From contig SHXD01000009.1 of the NCBI GenBank assembly GCA_009693505.1, positions 1 through 64,000 of the forward strand: a stretch of DNA of 64,000 nt, read 5' to 3'. The position numbers were made by a program, and so were the translations under genes. This document shows positions 50,598 through 59,772 of this stretch, piece by piece (the first letter of the stretch is position 1; every line of letters begins with the position of its first letter). Under the pieces are notes generated by a model. It was not told where the DNA came from and did not search any database. It was given only the letters and a program-made list of their open reading frames with translations. The DNA is from Limnohabitans sp. (lineage in GTDB: Bacteria > Pseudomonadota > Gammaproteobacteria > Burkholderiales > Burkholderiaceae_C).

Positions 50598-52025
50598 TTA
50601 GAAGTTCAAGGTCCGTTTGTCTACTGCCAAGGCAGCTTCTTTGGTGGCTTCGCTTAGCGACGGGTGCGCATGGCAGATGCGCGCAATGTCCTCTGCGCTG
50701 GCGCGGAATTCCATGGCCACAACAGCTTCAGCAATGAGTTCGCTGGCCATGGGGCCCACGATGTGAACACCCAAAATTTCGTCAGTGGTGGCATCGGCCA
50801 GGAATTTCACCATGCCGGTGGTGTCACCCAAGGCGCGGGCTCGGCCATTGGCCAAGAACGGGAAGGTGCCGGCTTTGTATGCCACGCCGTCCGCTTTCAG
50901 TTGTTGCTCTGTGCGACCCACCCAAGCAATTTCGGGGCTGGTGTAAATCACCCAAGGCACCGTGTTGAAATTCACATGGCCGTGCTGACCGGCAATGCGC
51001 TCAGCTACGGCAACGCCTTCTTCTTCGGCTTTGTGCGCCAACATGGGGCCACGCACCACGTCGCCCACGGCCCAAACGCCAGGCAAGTTGGTTTTGCATT
51101 CAGCGTCCACCACGATGGCGCCGCGTTCATCTAATTGCAGGCCCACTGCTTCTGCGTTCAAGCCAATGGTGTTTGGCACTCGGCCAATGGACACAATGAG
51201 TTTGTCTGCATCAATACTTTGGGCTTCGCCCTTGGCATTGGTGTAAGCCACTTTGACGCCCTTCTTGCCGCTTTGGATGTCGCCGACTTTCACGCCCAGT
51301 TCAATTTTCAAACCTTGTTTGTCGAAAGCCTTTTTGGCTTCCTTCGCAATCTGCTCGTCCACAAGGCCCAAGAAAGTTGGCAGTCCTTCAAGGATGGTCA
51401 CTTCAGAGCCCAGGCGGCGCCATACAGAACCCATCTCAAGGCCAATTACGCCAGAGCCAATGAGCACCAGCTTTTTAGGGACTGTGCCCACGTTCAAAGC
51501 GCCGTCATTGGACAGCACATTGACTTCATCAAACGGTGTGCCGAGCAATGCACGCGCATTGGAACCTGTGGCCACAATGATGTTCTTGCCCACCAATGTT
51601 TCGTTGGCTGTACCACTGACTGCAACTTCATAGCCGCCTTCAACAGCCTTGCCAAAAGCAGCGCGGCCGTGAAAGAAAGACACTTTGTTCTTTTTGAACA
51701 GGTACAAAATGCCATCGTTGTTTTGCTTCACAACGTTGTCTTTGCGGGCGATCATCTTGACCACATCCATGCTGACGCCTTTCATCTCAATGCCGTGGTC
51801 GGCAAAGTGATGATTGGCTTGATCGAAGTGTTCAGAAGACTGCAACAAAGCTTTGGAAGGAATGCACCCGACGTTGGTGCAAGTGCCACCAAGGGCTGGG
51901 CCGCCAGTTGCGTTTTTCCACTCGTCCACACACGCTACTTGGAATCCCAGTTGCGCTGCGCGAATGGCAGCAATGTAACCACCTGGGCCGCCACCAATGA
52001 CGACCACATCAAATTGTTTGCTCAT
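50598..52025 (-). CDS. lpdA: dihydrolipoyl dehydrogenase (E3) of the 2-oxoglutarate dehydrogenase complex
   Basis: FAD enzyme that reoxidises dihydrolipoyl groups with NAD+. Length 475 aa without a lipoyl domain. FAD-binding VVVIGGGPGGYIAA opens the protein, the redox Cys pair is in [19 protein letters not shown]-binding is LIGSGVIGLEMGSV and the catalytic His/Glu pair is in CHAHPSLSEATKE. Directly after odhB (16 bases). A second E3 for pyruvate dehydrogenase is encoded at 59773-61608. Confidence 0.96.
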   Translation of the reverse strand: MSKQFDVVVIGGGPGGYIAAIRAAQLGFQVACVDEWKNATGGPALGGTCTNVGCIPSKALLQSSEHFDQANHHFADHGIEMKGVSMDVVKMIARKDNVVKQNNDGILYLFKKNKVSFFHGRAAFGKAVEGGYEVAVSGTANETLVGKNIIVATGSNARALLGTPFDEVNVLSNDGALNVGTVPKKLVLIGSGVIGLEMGSVWRRLGSEVTILEGLPTFLGLVDEQIAKEAKKAFDKQGLKIELGVKVGDIQSGKKGVKVAYTNAKGEAQSIDADKLIVSIGRVPNTIGLNAEAVGLQLDERGAIVVDAECKTNLPGVWAVGDVVRGPMLAHKAEEEGVAVAERIAGQHGHVNFNTVPWVIYTSPEIAWVGRTEQQLKADGVAYKAGTFPFLANGRARALGDTTGMVKFLADATTDEILGVHIVGPMASELIAEAVVAMEFRASAEDIARICHAHPSLSEATKEAALAVDKRTLNF

Positions 52026-52041
52026 GCTTTTTTCCTAAGGC

Positions 52042-53280
52042 TTAGATGTCAAACAACAAGCGTGATGGATCTTCTAACGCTTCTTTCATGGCCACCAAGC
52101 CCAAGACAGCTTCACGGCCATCAATGATGCGGTGATCGTAAGACATGGCGAAATAGTTCATGGGGCGAACCACCACTTGGCCGTTCTCAACCATGGCGCG
52201 GTCTTTGGTAGCGTGAACACCCAAAATAGCAGACTGAGGTGGGTTGATGATGGGGGTGGACATCATGGAGCCGAAGGTACCGCCATTGGAGATGGAGAAC
52301 GTACCGCCGGTCATGTCTTCAATGCCCAACTTGCCGTCTTTGGCTTTGGCGCCAAATTCGGCGATCTTTTTCTCGATGTCGGCAAAGCTCATTTGATCGG
52401 CATTGCGCAAAATAGGCACCACCAAACCACGGGGTGAGCCCACGGCAATACCGATGTCGAAGTAACCGTGATAAACGATGTCGCTGCCATCAACAGATGC
52501 ATTTAACACGGGATATTTTTTCAAAGCGTGCACGGCTGCTTTCACGAAGAAGCTCATGAAGCCCAACTTGATGCCATGTTCTTTTTCGAACTTGTCTTGG
52601 AAGCGCTTGCGCATGTCCATGACAGGGGCCATGTTGATTTCGTTGAAGGTGGTCAGAATGGCATTGGTCGCTTGCGATTGCAACAAACGCTCGGCCACCC
52701 GCGCACGCAGTCGCGTCATGGGCACGCGTTGCTCAGGACGATCACCCAAATTCACTGCAGGTGCAGCCACTTGTGGCAATGAACTTGTGGGTACACCGGT
52801 AGGAATAGAAACTTGCGGTGCAGGCTTGGCGCCACCGGCCACAGCAGACAACACATCACCTTTGGTGACACGTCCGTCTTTGCCTGAACCCGATACAGAA
52901 CCAGCAGACAAGTTGTTGTCGGCCATCAGCTTGGCAGCAGAAGGCATGGCCACACCCGCCATGCTGTTGCTTTGTGCAGCGGGTGCTGCCGCGCTAGCCG
53001 CAGGGGCTGGTGCTGCGGGTGCTGATGCAACCACTTTGCCATCTGTGTCAATGCGAGCAATCAGTTGCTCGGCAACCACCGTACCGCCGTCACCGACCAA
53101 GATCTCTGACAAAACACCTGCAGAGGGTGCGGGTACTTCCAGCACAACTTTGTCAGTTTCAATTTCGATCAAGATTTCGTCGGCTGCGACACTGTCGCCA
53201 AGTTTCTTTTTCCACTTCAACATGGTGGCTTCCGCCACCGACTCAGACAGCTGAGGAACTTTCACTTCTGCGATAGCCAT
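52042..53280 (-). CDS. odhB: dihydrolipoyllysine succinyltransferase (E2 of 2-oxoglutarate dehydrogenase)
   Basis: Core of the 2-oxoglutarate dehydrogenase complex, transferring succinyl from lipoate to CoA. Length 412 aa. One lipoyl domain (Lys in [15 protein letters not shown], near residue 43), an Ala/Pro-rich linker, the E3-binding domain ([17 protein letters not shown]) and the catalytic domain ending [14 protein letters not shown] with the active His. In E. coli the gene is sucB. It follows odhA by 43 bases. Confidence 0.96.
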   Translation of the reverse strand: MAIAEVKVPQLSESVAEATMLKWKKKLGDSVAADEILIEIETDKVVLEVPAPSAGVLSEILVGDGGTVVAEQLIARIDTDGKVVASAPAAPAPAASAAAPAAQSNSMAGVAMPSAAKLMADNNLSAGSVSGSGKDGRVTKGDVLSAVAGGAKPAPQVSIPTGVPTSSLPQVAAPAVNLGDRPEQRVPMTRLRARVAERLLQSQATNAILTTFNEINMAPVMDMRKRFQDKFEKEHGIKLGFMSFFVKAAVHALKKYPVLNASVDGSDIVYHGYFDIGIAVGSPRGLVVPILRNADQMSFADIEKKIAEFGAKAKDGKLGIEDMTGGTFSISNGGTFGSMMSTPIINPPQSAILGVHATKDRAMVENGQVVVRPMNYFAMSYDHRIIDGREAVLGLVAMKEALEDPSRLLFDI

Positions 53281-53323
53281 TTCGATTCTTTCTTAATTGG
53301 TTCAATATTTTTTGTGGCGTCGA

Positions 53324-56194
53324 TTATTTGGACAACACAAAACCTTTGATCTTGCCGAATGCGCCATCCACCAAAGCTTTTTGTTGCTCTTGGTGAAGGT
53401 GTGAATAACCCACAGCAGGCGACGCGGAAGCTGCTCTGCCGGAATATCCCAAACGCTGACCTTCGGTCATGTTCTCGTGGATGTAATGTTGCACAAAGAA
53501 CCAAGCACCTTGGTTTTGTGGCTCGTCTTGCGTCCACACCAACTCGGTGGCGTTCGGATACTTTTTCAATTCAGTTGCAAAAGCTTTGTGCGGGAAGGGA
53601 TACAACTGCTCGGCACGCAAAATGGCAGTGTCGTCAGCACCCAACTCTTCACGCTTTTTAACCAAGTCGTAGTAAACCTTGCCAGAACATACGAGCACTC
53701 GTTTGACTTTGTCAGCCTTGAGTGCTTTGTTTTCAGGGATCACAGTTTGGAAGCCACCTTTGGTGAACTCTGACAAAGGTGATGTGGCGTCTTTGTTGCG
53801 CAGCAAAGACTTAGGTGTGAAGATAATCAAGGGCTTGCGCAAATTGCGAACCATTTGACGACGCAGCACATGGAAGATTTGACTGGCCGTGGTGGGCTGC
53901 ACAATTTGCATGTTGGTGTCAGCAGCCAACTGCATGAAGCGCTCCAAACGGGCTGAGCTGTGCTCTGGGCCTTGTCCTTCATAACCGTGAGGCAACATGA
54001 GCGTTAGGCCGTTCACACGGCCCCACTTCACTTCGCCTGAGGCAATGAACTGGTCAATGACCACTTGGGCGCCATTTGCGAAATCGCCAAATTGGGCTTC
54101 CCAAATGACCAATGTGTTGGGATCGTTGGAGGCGTAGCCATACTCAAAGCCAAGCACAGCCTCTTCAGACAAGATGGAGTCGATGACCACAAAAGGCGCT
54201 TGATTTTCTGTGACGTTTTGCAAAGGCACATAGGTACCGATGTCCCACTTCTCGCGTTTTTGGTCGTGAATGACAGCGTGACGGTGTGTGAAGGTGCCAC
54301 GGCCGCAATCTTCACCTGACAAGCGCACGGGATAACCGCTGGCCACCAAAGAAGCAAACGCCATGTGCTCGCCCATGCCCCAATCGACGGGCATGTCGCC
54401 TCGGCCCATGGCAGCACGGTTGTCGTAAACATTTTTGACTAACTGATGCGGTGTGACGCTGCTTGGCAAGGTGGTAATTTTTTCGGAAATGCGTTTCCAC
54501 TCAGCCAATGGCAATGCAGTGCTGCCAGCATCTGTCCATTTTTGATTCAGGAAAGGTGCCCAGTCCACAGAAAACTGGGTTTTGAAGTTGGTCAGCACGG
54601 GATCGCTGTCGGTATGCTTGCCTGCATCCAATGCAGCGCGGCAGGCCTTGACCATGTCCTCACCCAAGGTGTCACCCAGGCCTTGTGCGGCCAAACGATC
54701 GGCGTACAACTTGCGAGTGCCGGGATGTGCGCCGATTTTCTTGTACATCAAGGGCTGTGTCAGGCTAGGCGTGTCTTGCTCGTTGTGTCCCAATTTACGG
54801 AAGCAAATGATATCGAGAACCACATCCTTGTTGAAGGTCATGCGGTACTCGAGTGCAATTTGCGTGGCCAACACAACTGTTTCTGGGTCGTCTGCATTGA
54901 CGTGCAACACCGGTGCTTCCACCATCTTGACGATGTCGGTGCAGTACACGGTAGAACCCATGTCGCGGGGATCAGATGTGGTGAAACCAATTTGGTTGTT
55001 GATGATGATGTGAACCGTACCGCCTGTGGAATAGCCACGGGTTTGAGCCAAGGCCAATGTTTCTTGGTTGACACCTTGGCCTGCAAAAGCTGCATCGCCG
55101 TGCACCAGCACGGGCAATACTTGTTTGCCCAGAGGGTCGGCACGTCGGTCCATGCGGGCGCGCACAGAACCTTCGACCACAGGGTTGACAATTTCAAGAT
55201 GGGATGGATTGAATGCCAAAGACAAGTGAACAGGGCCACCGCGTGTGCTGATGTCAGAGCTGAATCCTTGGTGGTACTTGACGTCGCCCGCGGGCAAATC
55301 TTCAGGGGCAGTGTGGTCGAACTCAGCGAACATGTCTTTGGGCAATTTGCCCATGGCGTTGACCAACACATTCAAGCGCCCGCGGTGTGCCATGCCAATC
55401 ACAATTTCTTGCACGCCTTTTTCACCCGCAGCTTGAATGAGCTCGTCAATGGACGCAATGAAGGTTTCGCCACCTTCCAAAGAAAAGCGCTTTTGTCCAA
55501 CGTATTTGGTGTGGAGGAAACGCTCTAAACCTTCGGCAGCAGTTAAGCGATCGAGGATGTGTTTTTTCTGATCCGCATTGAAATTGGGTTTGCTGCGAAT
55601 GCTTTCCAACTTTTGTTGCCACCAACGCTTTTCATTTTGATCAGAGGTGTACATGAACTCTGCGCCCAATGTGCCGCAATAGGTTGCGCGCAACGCATTG
55701 AGCAATTCGCGCAAGGGCATGGCGTTTTTACCGAAGAATGTGTTGCTGGTGTCAAACACAGTTTCTTGGTCGGAATCGGTAAAACCATAAAACGCAGGGT
55801 CGAGTTCTGGAATGTTGGGGCGCTCAGTGCGCTTCAAGGGATCGAGATCGGCCCAGCGTTGGCCCACATTGCGGTAAGCCGCAATAAGCTGTTGCGCAGC
55901 CGTGCGTTTGCGGCCCATTTCGGCATCGGCACTGGCCATGACGACTTTGGTGCCACCTTGCTTTGCGCGCTGTGCAAAAGCATTGATGACAGGTAAATGA
56001 GGGACGTCTTTGGAAGATGAGCCATCAGCAGCAGGAACATGTTGCAAGGCGTCGAAGTATTCGCGCCAACTGTCGGGAACGCTGCCTGGATTGGCCAGGT
56101 AGTTCTCGTACATTTCCTCGACGTAAGGCGCATTGCCTCCAAAGAGATAGGTGTTGCCTTGGTAGGCGGTGTAGACGGATTTTGTCTCACTCAT
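53324..56194 (-). CDS. odhA: 2-oxoglutarate dehydrogenase E1 component
   Basis: Thiamine-diphosphate enzyme decarboxylating 2-oxoglutarate in the TCA cycle. Length 956 aa. The N-terminus has YLFGGNAPYVEEMYENYLAN; the active-site His and ThDP region are in GMAHRGRLNVLVNAMGK, with the ThDP/Mg site around VHGDAAFAGQGVNQETLALA and IINNQIGFTTSDPRD. The C-terminal half contains LPHGYEGQGPEHSSARLERF. Equivalent to sucA. First gene of odhA-odhB-lpdA. Confidence 0.97.
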   Translation of the reverse strand: MSETKSVYTAYQGNTYLFGGNAPYVEEMYENYLANPGSVPDSWREYFDALQHVPAADGSSSKDVPHLPVINAFAQRAKQGGTKVVMASADAEMGRKRTAAQQLIAAYRNVGQRWADLDPLKRTERPNIPELDPAFYGFTDSDQETVFDTSNTFFGKNAMPLRELLNALRATYCGTLGAEFMYTSDQNEKRWWQQKLESIRSKPNFNADQKKHILDRLTAAEGLERFLHTKYVGQKRFSLEGGETFIASIDELIQAAGEKGVQEIVIGMAHRGRLNVLVNAMGKLPKDMFAEFDHTAPEDLPAGDVKYHQGFSSDISTRGGPVHLSLAFNPSHLEIVNPVVEGSVRARMDRRADPLGKQVLPVLVHGDAAFAGQGVNQETLALAQTRGYSTGGTVHIIINNQIGFTTSDPRDMGSTVYCTDIVKMVEAPVLHVNADDPETVVLATQIALEYRMTFNKDVVLDIICFRKLGHNEQDTPSLTQPLMYKKIGAHPGTRKLYADRLAAQGLGDTLGEDMVKACRAALDAGKHTDSDPVLTNFKTQFSVDWAPFLNQKWTDAGSTALPLAEWKRISEKITTLPSSVTPHQLVKNVYDNRAAMGRGDMPVDWGMGEHMAFASLVASGYPVRLSGEDCGRGTFTHRHAVIHDQKREKWDIGTYVPLQNVTENQAPFVVIDSILSEEAVLGFEYGYASNDPNTLVIWEAQFGDFANGAQVVIDQFIASGEVKWGRVNGLTLMLPHGYEGQGPEHSSARLERFMQLAADTNMQIVQPTTASQIFHVLRRQMVRNLRKPLIIFTPKSLLRNKDATSPLSEFTKGGFQTVIPENKALKADKVKRVLVCSGKVYYDLVKKREELGADDTAILRAEQLYPFPHKAFATELKKYPNATELVWTQDEPQNQGAWFFVQHYIHENMTEGQRLGYSGRAASASPAVGYSHLHQEQQKALVDGAFGKIKGFVLSK

Positions 56195-56421
56195 TTTTCG
56201 CTGACCTTCGTTCCCCTTCAGGGAACATTAGTTGGTTGAACTACCTTCCGCGACACGGCTGGACCGATTGGCGGATGCGACTGTGGCATGTGGAAGGGCC
56301 TTAGTAACCTAAGTATTATCCCATTGAATTGCATCACACCAGCTGTTTTATTCAACAAAAACGGGTTGAATACAGATCCATCCCGTCAGTCATAAGTCAG
56401 TTCAGTGACATGTCAGGCACT
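56195..56421. promoter_or_regulatory. odhA upstream region
   Basis: 227 bases between the odhA start and the prpE stop. On the minus strand a GATAAT (56315-56320) is a plausible -10, although the -35 side is weak. Just downstream of it lies CTTAG-TAAC-CTAAG (56300-56313), and GTTCCC-N5-GGGAAC (56210-56226) lies in the presumed leader close to the start codon. The remainder has no feature I recognise and no clear prpE terminator. Confidence 0.35.
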
Positions 56422-58317
56422 TTAGCTTTTGAATAAATCTGATATTTGAAGCAATGCCGCAGGGTCGTCCATGGTGGTTAAGTCGCCAGGGTCTCGTCCT
56501 TCGCAAACCGCTTGAATGGCTCGGCGCAGCAATTTGCCACTTCGCGTTTTGGGCAAAACAGGCACAAAGCGAACACGCGAAGGTCTGGCCACAGCACCCA
56601 ATGAGTTGGCGACCACCTTCATGATTTCACCTTCAAGTTTTAACAAAACTTGAGGATCATTCAACAGTGCGTTGTCTTTAAGGACAACAAAGGCCATGGC
56701 CACTTGACCCTTCAAACTGTCGGCCACACCCACCACAGCCACTTCAGCCACAGCAGCATGACCGGAAATACTCTCTTCAATTTCACGCGTACCTAAACGA
56801 TGGCCGGCTACATTGATCACATCATCGGTGCGACCCAAGATAAAGAAATAACCATCCTCATCTTTAATGCCCCAGTCGAAGGTTGAGTAAATTGTTTTAC
56901 CAGGTACTGTGTCCCAATAGGTTTTGACAAAACGTTCGTCATCCCCCCAAATGGTTTGCAAGCAACCAGGAGGCAAAGGGCCTTCAATGGCCACCACGCC
57001 TTTTTGATGGGGCTGCGTCAGTTCTTCACCCGTTTGATCGTCTAGCAACTTAACGTCGTAGCCGTAAACAGCTTTGCCAGGAGAGCCAAATTTGCTAAGC
57101 GTTTTTTCAATGCCATTGCACACCGTCAAAATAGGCCAACCCGATTCTGTTTGCCAGTAGTTGTCGATGATGGGTTTGCCGAGACCTTCGGAAATCCACT
57201 TGGCAGTCGGCTCGTCCAAAGGCTCGCCCGCTAAAAACAGGGCCTTCAAGCTGGACAAATCATATTTGCTAAGCAAAGCAGGATCTTGTTTTTTCAGCAC
57301 ACGAATGGCTGTGGGCGCACTGAACATCACGGTCACTTTGTACTTCTCAACCAAGCTCCACCAAATGCCGCCGTCGGGGCGTGTGGGCAAGCCTTCGTAA
57401 AGAATCGTGGCCATGCCGCCAATCAATGGGCCGTAAATGATGTAGCTGTGACCTACCACCCAACCAATGTCGCTGGTACAGAAAAATGTTTCGCCTGGTG
57501 TGCCGCAAAAAATGTTGGGGATGCTCGAAGCCAAGGCCACCGCATAGCCACCAGTGTCCCGTTGAACCCCTTTGGGCTTGCCCGTCGTACCAGAGGTATA
57601 CAAGGTGTAACTTGGATGGGTGGCATCGAGCCACTCGCAGGGCACCATGTCGTTCATGTGCTTTTCGCGCAGCTTGGACCAAAGCACATCACGTCCCTCA
57701 GTCATGTCCATGCTTGCCATACCACGTTCAACCAACACGACTGAATCGGGCTTGTGGGATGATAATCGAATGGCCTCGTCTAACAAGGGTTTGTAGACAA
57801 CGACTTTGCCACCCCGAGAACCTGCATCGGCACTGACAATGACTTTGGGACTGGCGCCTTCAATTCGCAAAGCCAAAGAACCAGACGCAAATCCACCAAA
57901 CACAACAGAGTGAATTGCGCCAATGCGCGCGCAAGCCAACATGGCAAAGGAAGCCTCTGCAATCATGGGCATGTAAATCAAAACACGATCGCCTTTTTTC
58001 ACGCCCAATGACAACAAGGACGCCGCCATGCGTTGAACTTCAGCATGCAACTGCTTGTAGGTGTAAGTGACCTCTTGGTCGGTTTCTGTAGAAACAAAAA
58101 TCAACGCAGCCTGTTCGCCACGGTCTTTGAGATGACGGTCAATGGCGTTGTGACACAAATTGGTTTCACCGCCCTTGAACCATTTTGCAAATGGCGGATT
58201 GCTGTAGTCACAGATTTCTTGAGGCGGTTTGTGCCACTCAATGTGGCGGGCTTGCTCAGCCCAGAACGCATCGCGATCCTGAATGGAACGCTTGTGAAAA
58301 TCTGCATATTGAACCAT
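56422..58317 (-). CDS. prpE: propionyl-CoA synthetase (acetyl-CoA synthetase family)
   Basis: AMP-forming short-chain acyl-CoA synthetase, 631 aa. The AMP-binding loop is YTSGTTGKPKGVQRDTGG, the adenylate-binding region DNYWQTESGWPI and the C-terminal catalytic Lys in TRSGKLLRRAIQ. The N-terminus YADFHKRSIQDRDAFWAEQA and overall length fit PrpE better than Acs, which is nearer 650 aa; still, acetate could be a substrate. The ATG has AGGAG eight bases ahead. No prpB/C/D genes lie nearby. Confidence 0.9.
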   Translation of the reverse strand: MVQYADFHKRSIQDRDAFWAEQARHIEWHKPPQEICDYSNPPFAKWFKGGETNLCHNAIDRHLKDRGEQAALIFVSTETDQEVTYTYKQLHAEVQRMAASLLSLGVKKGDRVLIYMPMIAEASFAMLACARIGAIHSVVFGGFASGSLALRIEGASPKVIVSADAGSRGGKVVVYKPLLDEAIRLSSHKPDSVVLVERGMASMDMTEGRDVLWSKLREKHMNDMVPCEWLDATHPSYTLYTSGTTGKPKGVQRDTGGYAVALASSIPNIFCGTPGETFFCTSDIGWVVGHSYIIYGPLIGGMATILYEGLPTRPDGGIWWSLVEKYKVTVMFSAPTAIRVLKKQDPALLSKYDLSSLKALFLAGEPLDEPTAKWISEGLGKPIIDNYWQTESGWPILTVCNGIEKTLSKFGSPGKAVYGYDVKLLDDQTGEELTQPHQKGVVAIEGPLPPGCLQTIWGDDERFVKTYWDTVPGKTIYSTFDWGIKDEDGYFFILGRTDDVINVAGHRLGTREIEESISGHAAVAEVAVVGVADSLKGQVAMAFVVLKDNALLNDPQVLLKLEGEIMKVVANSLGAVARPSRVRFVPVLPKTRSGKLLRRAIQAVCEGRDPGDLTTMDDPAALLQISDLFKS

Positions 58318-58416
58318 GGTGTCTCCTAAATCTGGGCCTGACTTCTGAATTCATAATTATTCATGAGGGACTTGCTACAAACTGACTTTGGACATGAAAG
58401 CGATCAGGAAAGAAGC

Positions 58417-59028
58417 TTAAGCCAAGGCTTTGATCCAAGTTTGAACCTGTTTGAAATCGGGGTTCTCGGCTGATCGAAGCCATTCAAACAACACCATTTC
58501 GGTGGTTAAAAGCTCAGCCCCAGCGCCTGCCAATCGGTCAAATGCGGCATCTCGATCGCGATCGCTGCGCGAAGCGCAAGCATCTGTCACCACCCAGACT
58601 TCAAACTCGTCTTCAAGTAAGTCCAGTGCAGTTTGTAGCAAGCACACATGCGCTTCGCAACCCGCTATGACCACTGAAGGACCAGCCTCAGGTTCAGCCG
58701 GTTTTTGCAAGTGCCGTGGCAAGCTGCGGGCATTGCCCTTGGGCGCGGCAGGCGCGGGGGGGCTTAACCATTCCCCCAAGCCCTCCTCCACGCCACTGAA
58801 AGCCATTTTGGCCAGCACCCGCTGGCAATACTGACGAATCTCTGGCGATGTTTCGCCCAGTTCTGATGGATTTTGTTCAGTGGCCCAAACTGGCACATTC
58901 AGAAGCTTGGCGGTCCGAGCCAGTACTTCAGCGCGCTGCCAAACTGTTTTTGCGTCCTTCATGGTGGGCATTAAATTCAATTGGTAATCAACCAGAACCA
59001 ATTGAGAGGATTCAACTTCAAGCAACAT
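58417..59028 (-). CDS. isochorismatase-family cysteine hydrolase with an Ala/Pro-rich insert
   Basis: Cysteine hydrolase fold of 203 aa. The catalytic triad is Asp14 (LVLVDYQLNLMP), Lys74 (RVLAKMAFSG) and Cys124 (VVIAGCEAHVCLLQ). Between Lys and Cys, residues about 89-117 hold an insert (PPAPAAPKGNARSLPRHLQK and more) absent from typical members. Its DNA is locally more GC-rich. A longer frame reaching 59226 is rejected; MLLEVESSQLVLVDY at 59028 has GAGG ahead and the family shape. Substrate unknown: amides and isochorismate are options. Divergent from the NlpC/P60 gene. Confidence 0.85.
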   Translation of the reverse strand: MLLEVESSQLVLVDYQLNLMPTMKDAKTVWQRAEVLARTAKLLNVPVWATEQNPSELGETSPEIRQYCQRVLAKMAFSGVEEGLGEWLSPPAPAAPKGNARSLPRHLQKPAEPEAGPSVVIAGCEAHVCLLQTALDLLEDEFEVWVVTDACASRSDRDRDAAFDRLAGAGAELLTTEMVLFEWLRSAENPDFKQVQTWIKALA

Positions 59029-59122
59029 ATTCAGGCCTCGGTGCAAATTAATCAAAATCTCCGTTTGCTCGTCCAAAATTGGGGGTGTCAACCCATTAAA
59101 GATGGCATTAAACTGATCAGTT

Positions 59123-59713
59123 ATGCGCTTGATTCTATGTGGACTTGTATTTCTGACAACAGCGGCCTTGGCGGTTCCCGTCGAGGACGACCTTGACCGC
59201 ATGATCAAGGAGCGGGGTTTGGTCACGCAAATGACCGATCAACTCACGCAGCAAATTAGCAATCAGTTGGGCGGGCCGCTGCAGTCTGCCCGTACCGCCT
59301 TTGGCGGCAAAGCCTCAGAACTGGTCATTCAAGCCATGGGGCTTTTGGGAGTGCCCTACAAGAAGGGCGGTACCAGCGAAGAAAAAGGCTTTGATTGCAG
59401 CGGCTTTGTGCGCCACATGTATGAAAAGTCTGTGGGCTTGGTTCTGCCCCGAAGAGCAGAGGAACAAGCCAAAGTCACTGAAGAAATCAGTCGCAGTGAG
59501 CTCAAGCCCGGCGACTTGGTTTTTTTCAACACCCTGAAACGAACCTTCAGCCATGTCGGTATTTATGTGGGTGACGGTAAATTCATTCACGCGCCCAGAC
59601 CGGGTAAAGCCGTGCGGGTGGATGACATGCGCGAAGCCTATTGGCAACAGAGATTCAATGGTGCTCGAAGGGTTCAAGTCGACAAACTTCAAAATGAGCC
59701 CGTAAAAAATTAA
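59123..59713 (+). CDS. NlpC/P60 family cell-wall endopeptidase
   Basis: Peptidoglycan-active cysteine peptidase, 196 aa, exported (signal MRLILCGLVFLTTAALA, cleavage near residue 17). The NlpC/P60 domain covers about 64-185 with catalytic Cys92 (FDCSGF), His144 (FSHVGIYVG) and the polar residue His156 (FIHAP). No lipobox, so it is soluble in the periplasm or exported. It is followed by a bidirectional-looking terminator and converges on the pyruvate dehydrogenase genes. Confidence 0.92.
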   Translation: MRLILCGLVFLTTAALAVPVEDDLDRMIKERGLVTQMTDQLTQQISNQLGGPLQSARTAFGGKASELVIQAMGLLGVPYKKGGTSEEKGFDCSGFVRHMYEKSVGLVLPRRAEEQAKVTEEISRSELKPGDLVFFNTLKRTFSHVGIYVGDGKFIHAPRPGKAVRVDDMREAYWQQRFNGARRVQVDKLQNEPVKN

Positions 59714-59729
59714 ATCCAGTGCGCCCATG

Positions 59730-59755
59730 AAAAAACCTCCCGCAGGCGGTTTTTT
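59730..59755. terminator. bidirectional terminator between NlpC/P60 and lpd
   Basis: AAAAAACC-N10-GGTTTTTT with further pairing inside (CC with GG around a short loop). The A and T runs on either side let it serve the plus-strand NlpC/P60 gene, which stops 17 bases before it, and the minus-strand lpd, which stops 18 bases beyond it. Confidence 0.85.
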
Positions 59756-59772
59756 ATCCTGCTCTTGAAAGA

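Noticed and set aside
51135-52127. 330-codon open frame on the plus strand opposite lpdA and the end of odhB
   Set aside because: Antisense shadow spanning two real genes; no domain, no ribosome-binding site, and both opposite genes are complete.
54446-55528. 360-codon open frame on the plus strand opposite odhA
   Set aside because: Composition and Cys/His/Gln-rich text are typical of a shadow of a strongly coding opposite strand; odhA is intact and full length.
59029-59226. 66-codon N-terminal extension of the isochorismatase-like frame
   Set aside because: It runs into the divergent NlpC/P60 gene; the family fold begins at the Met at 59028.
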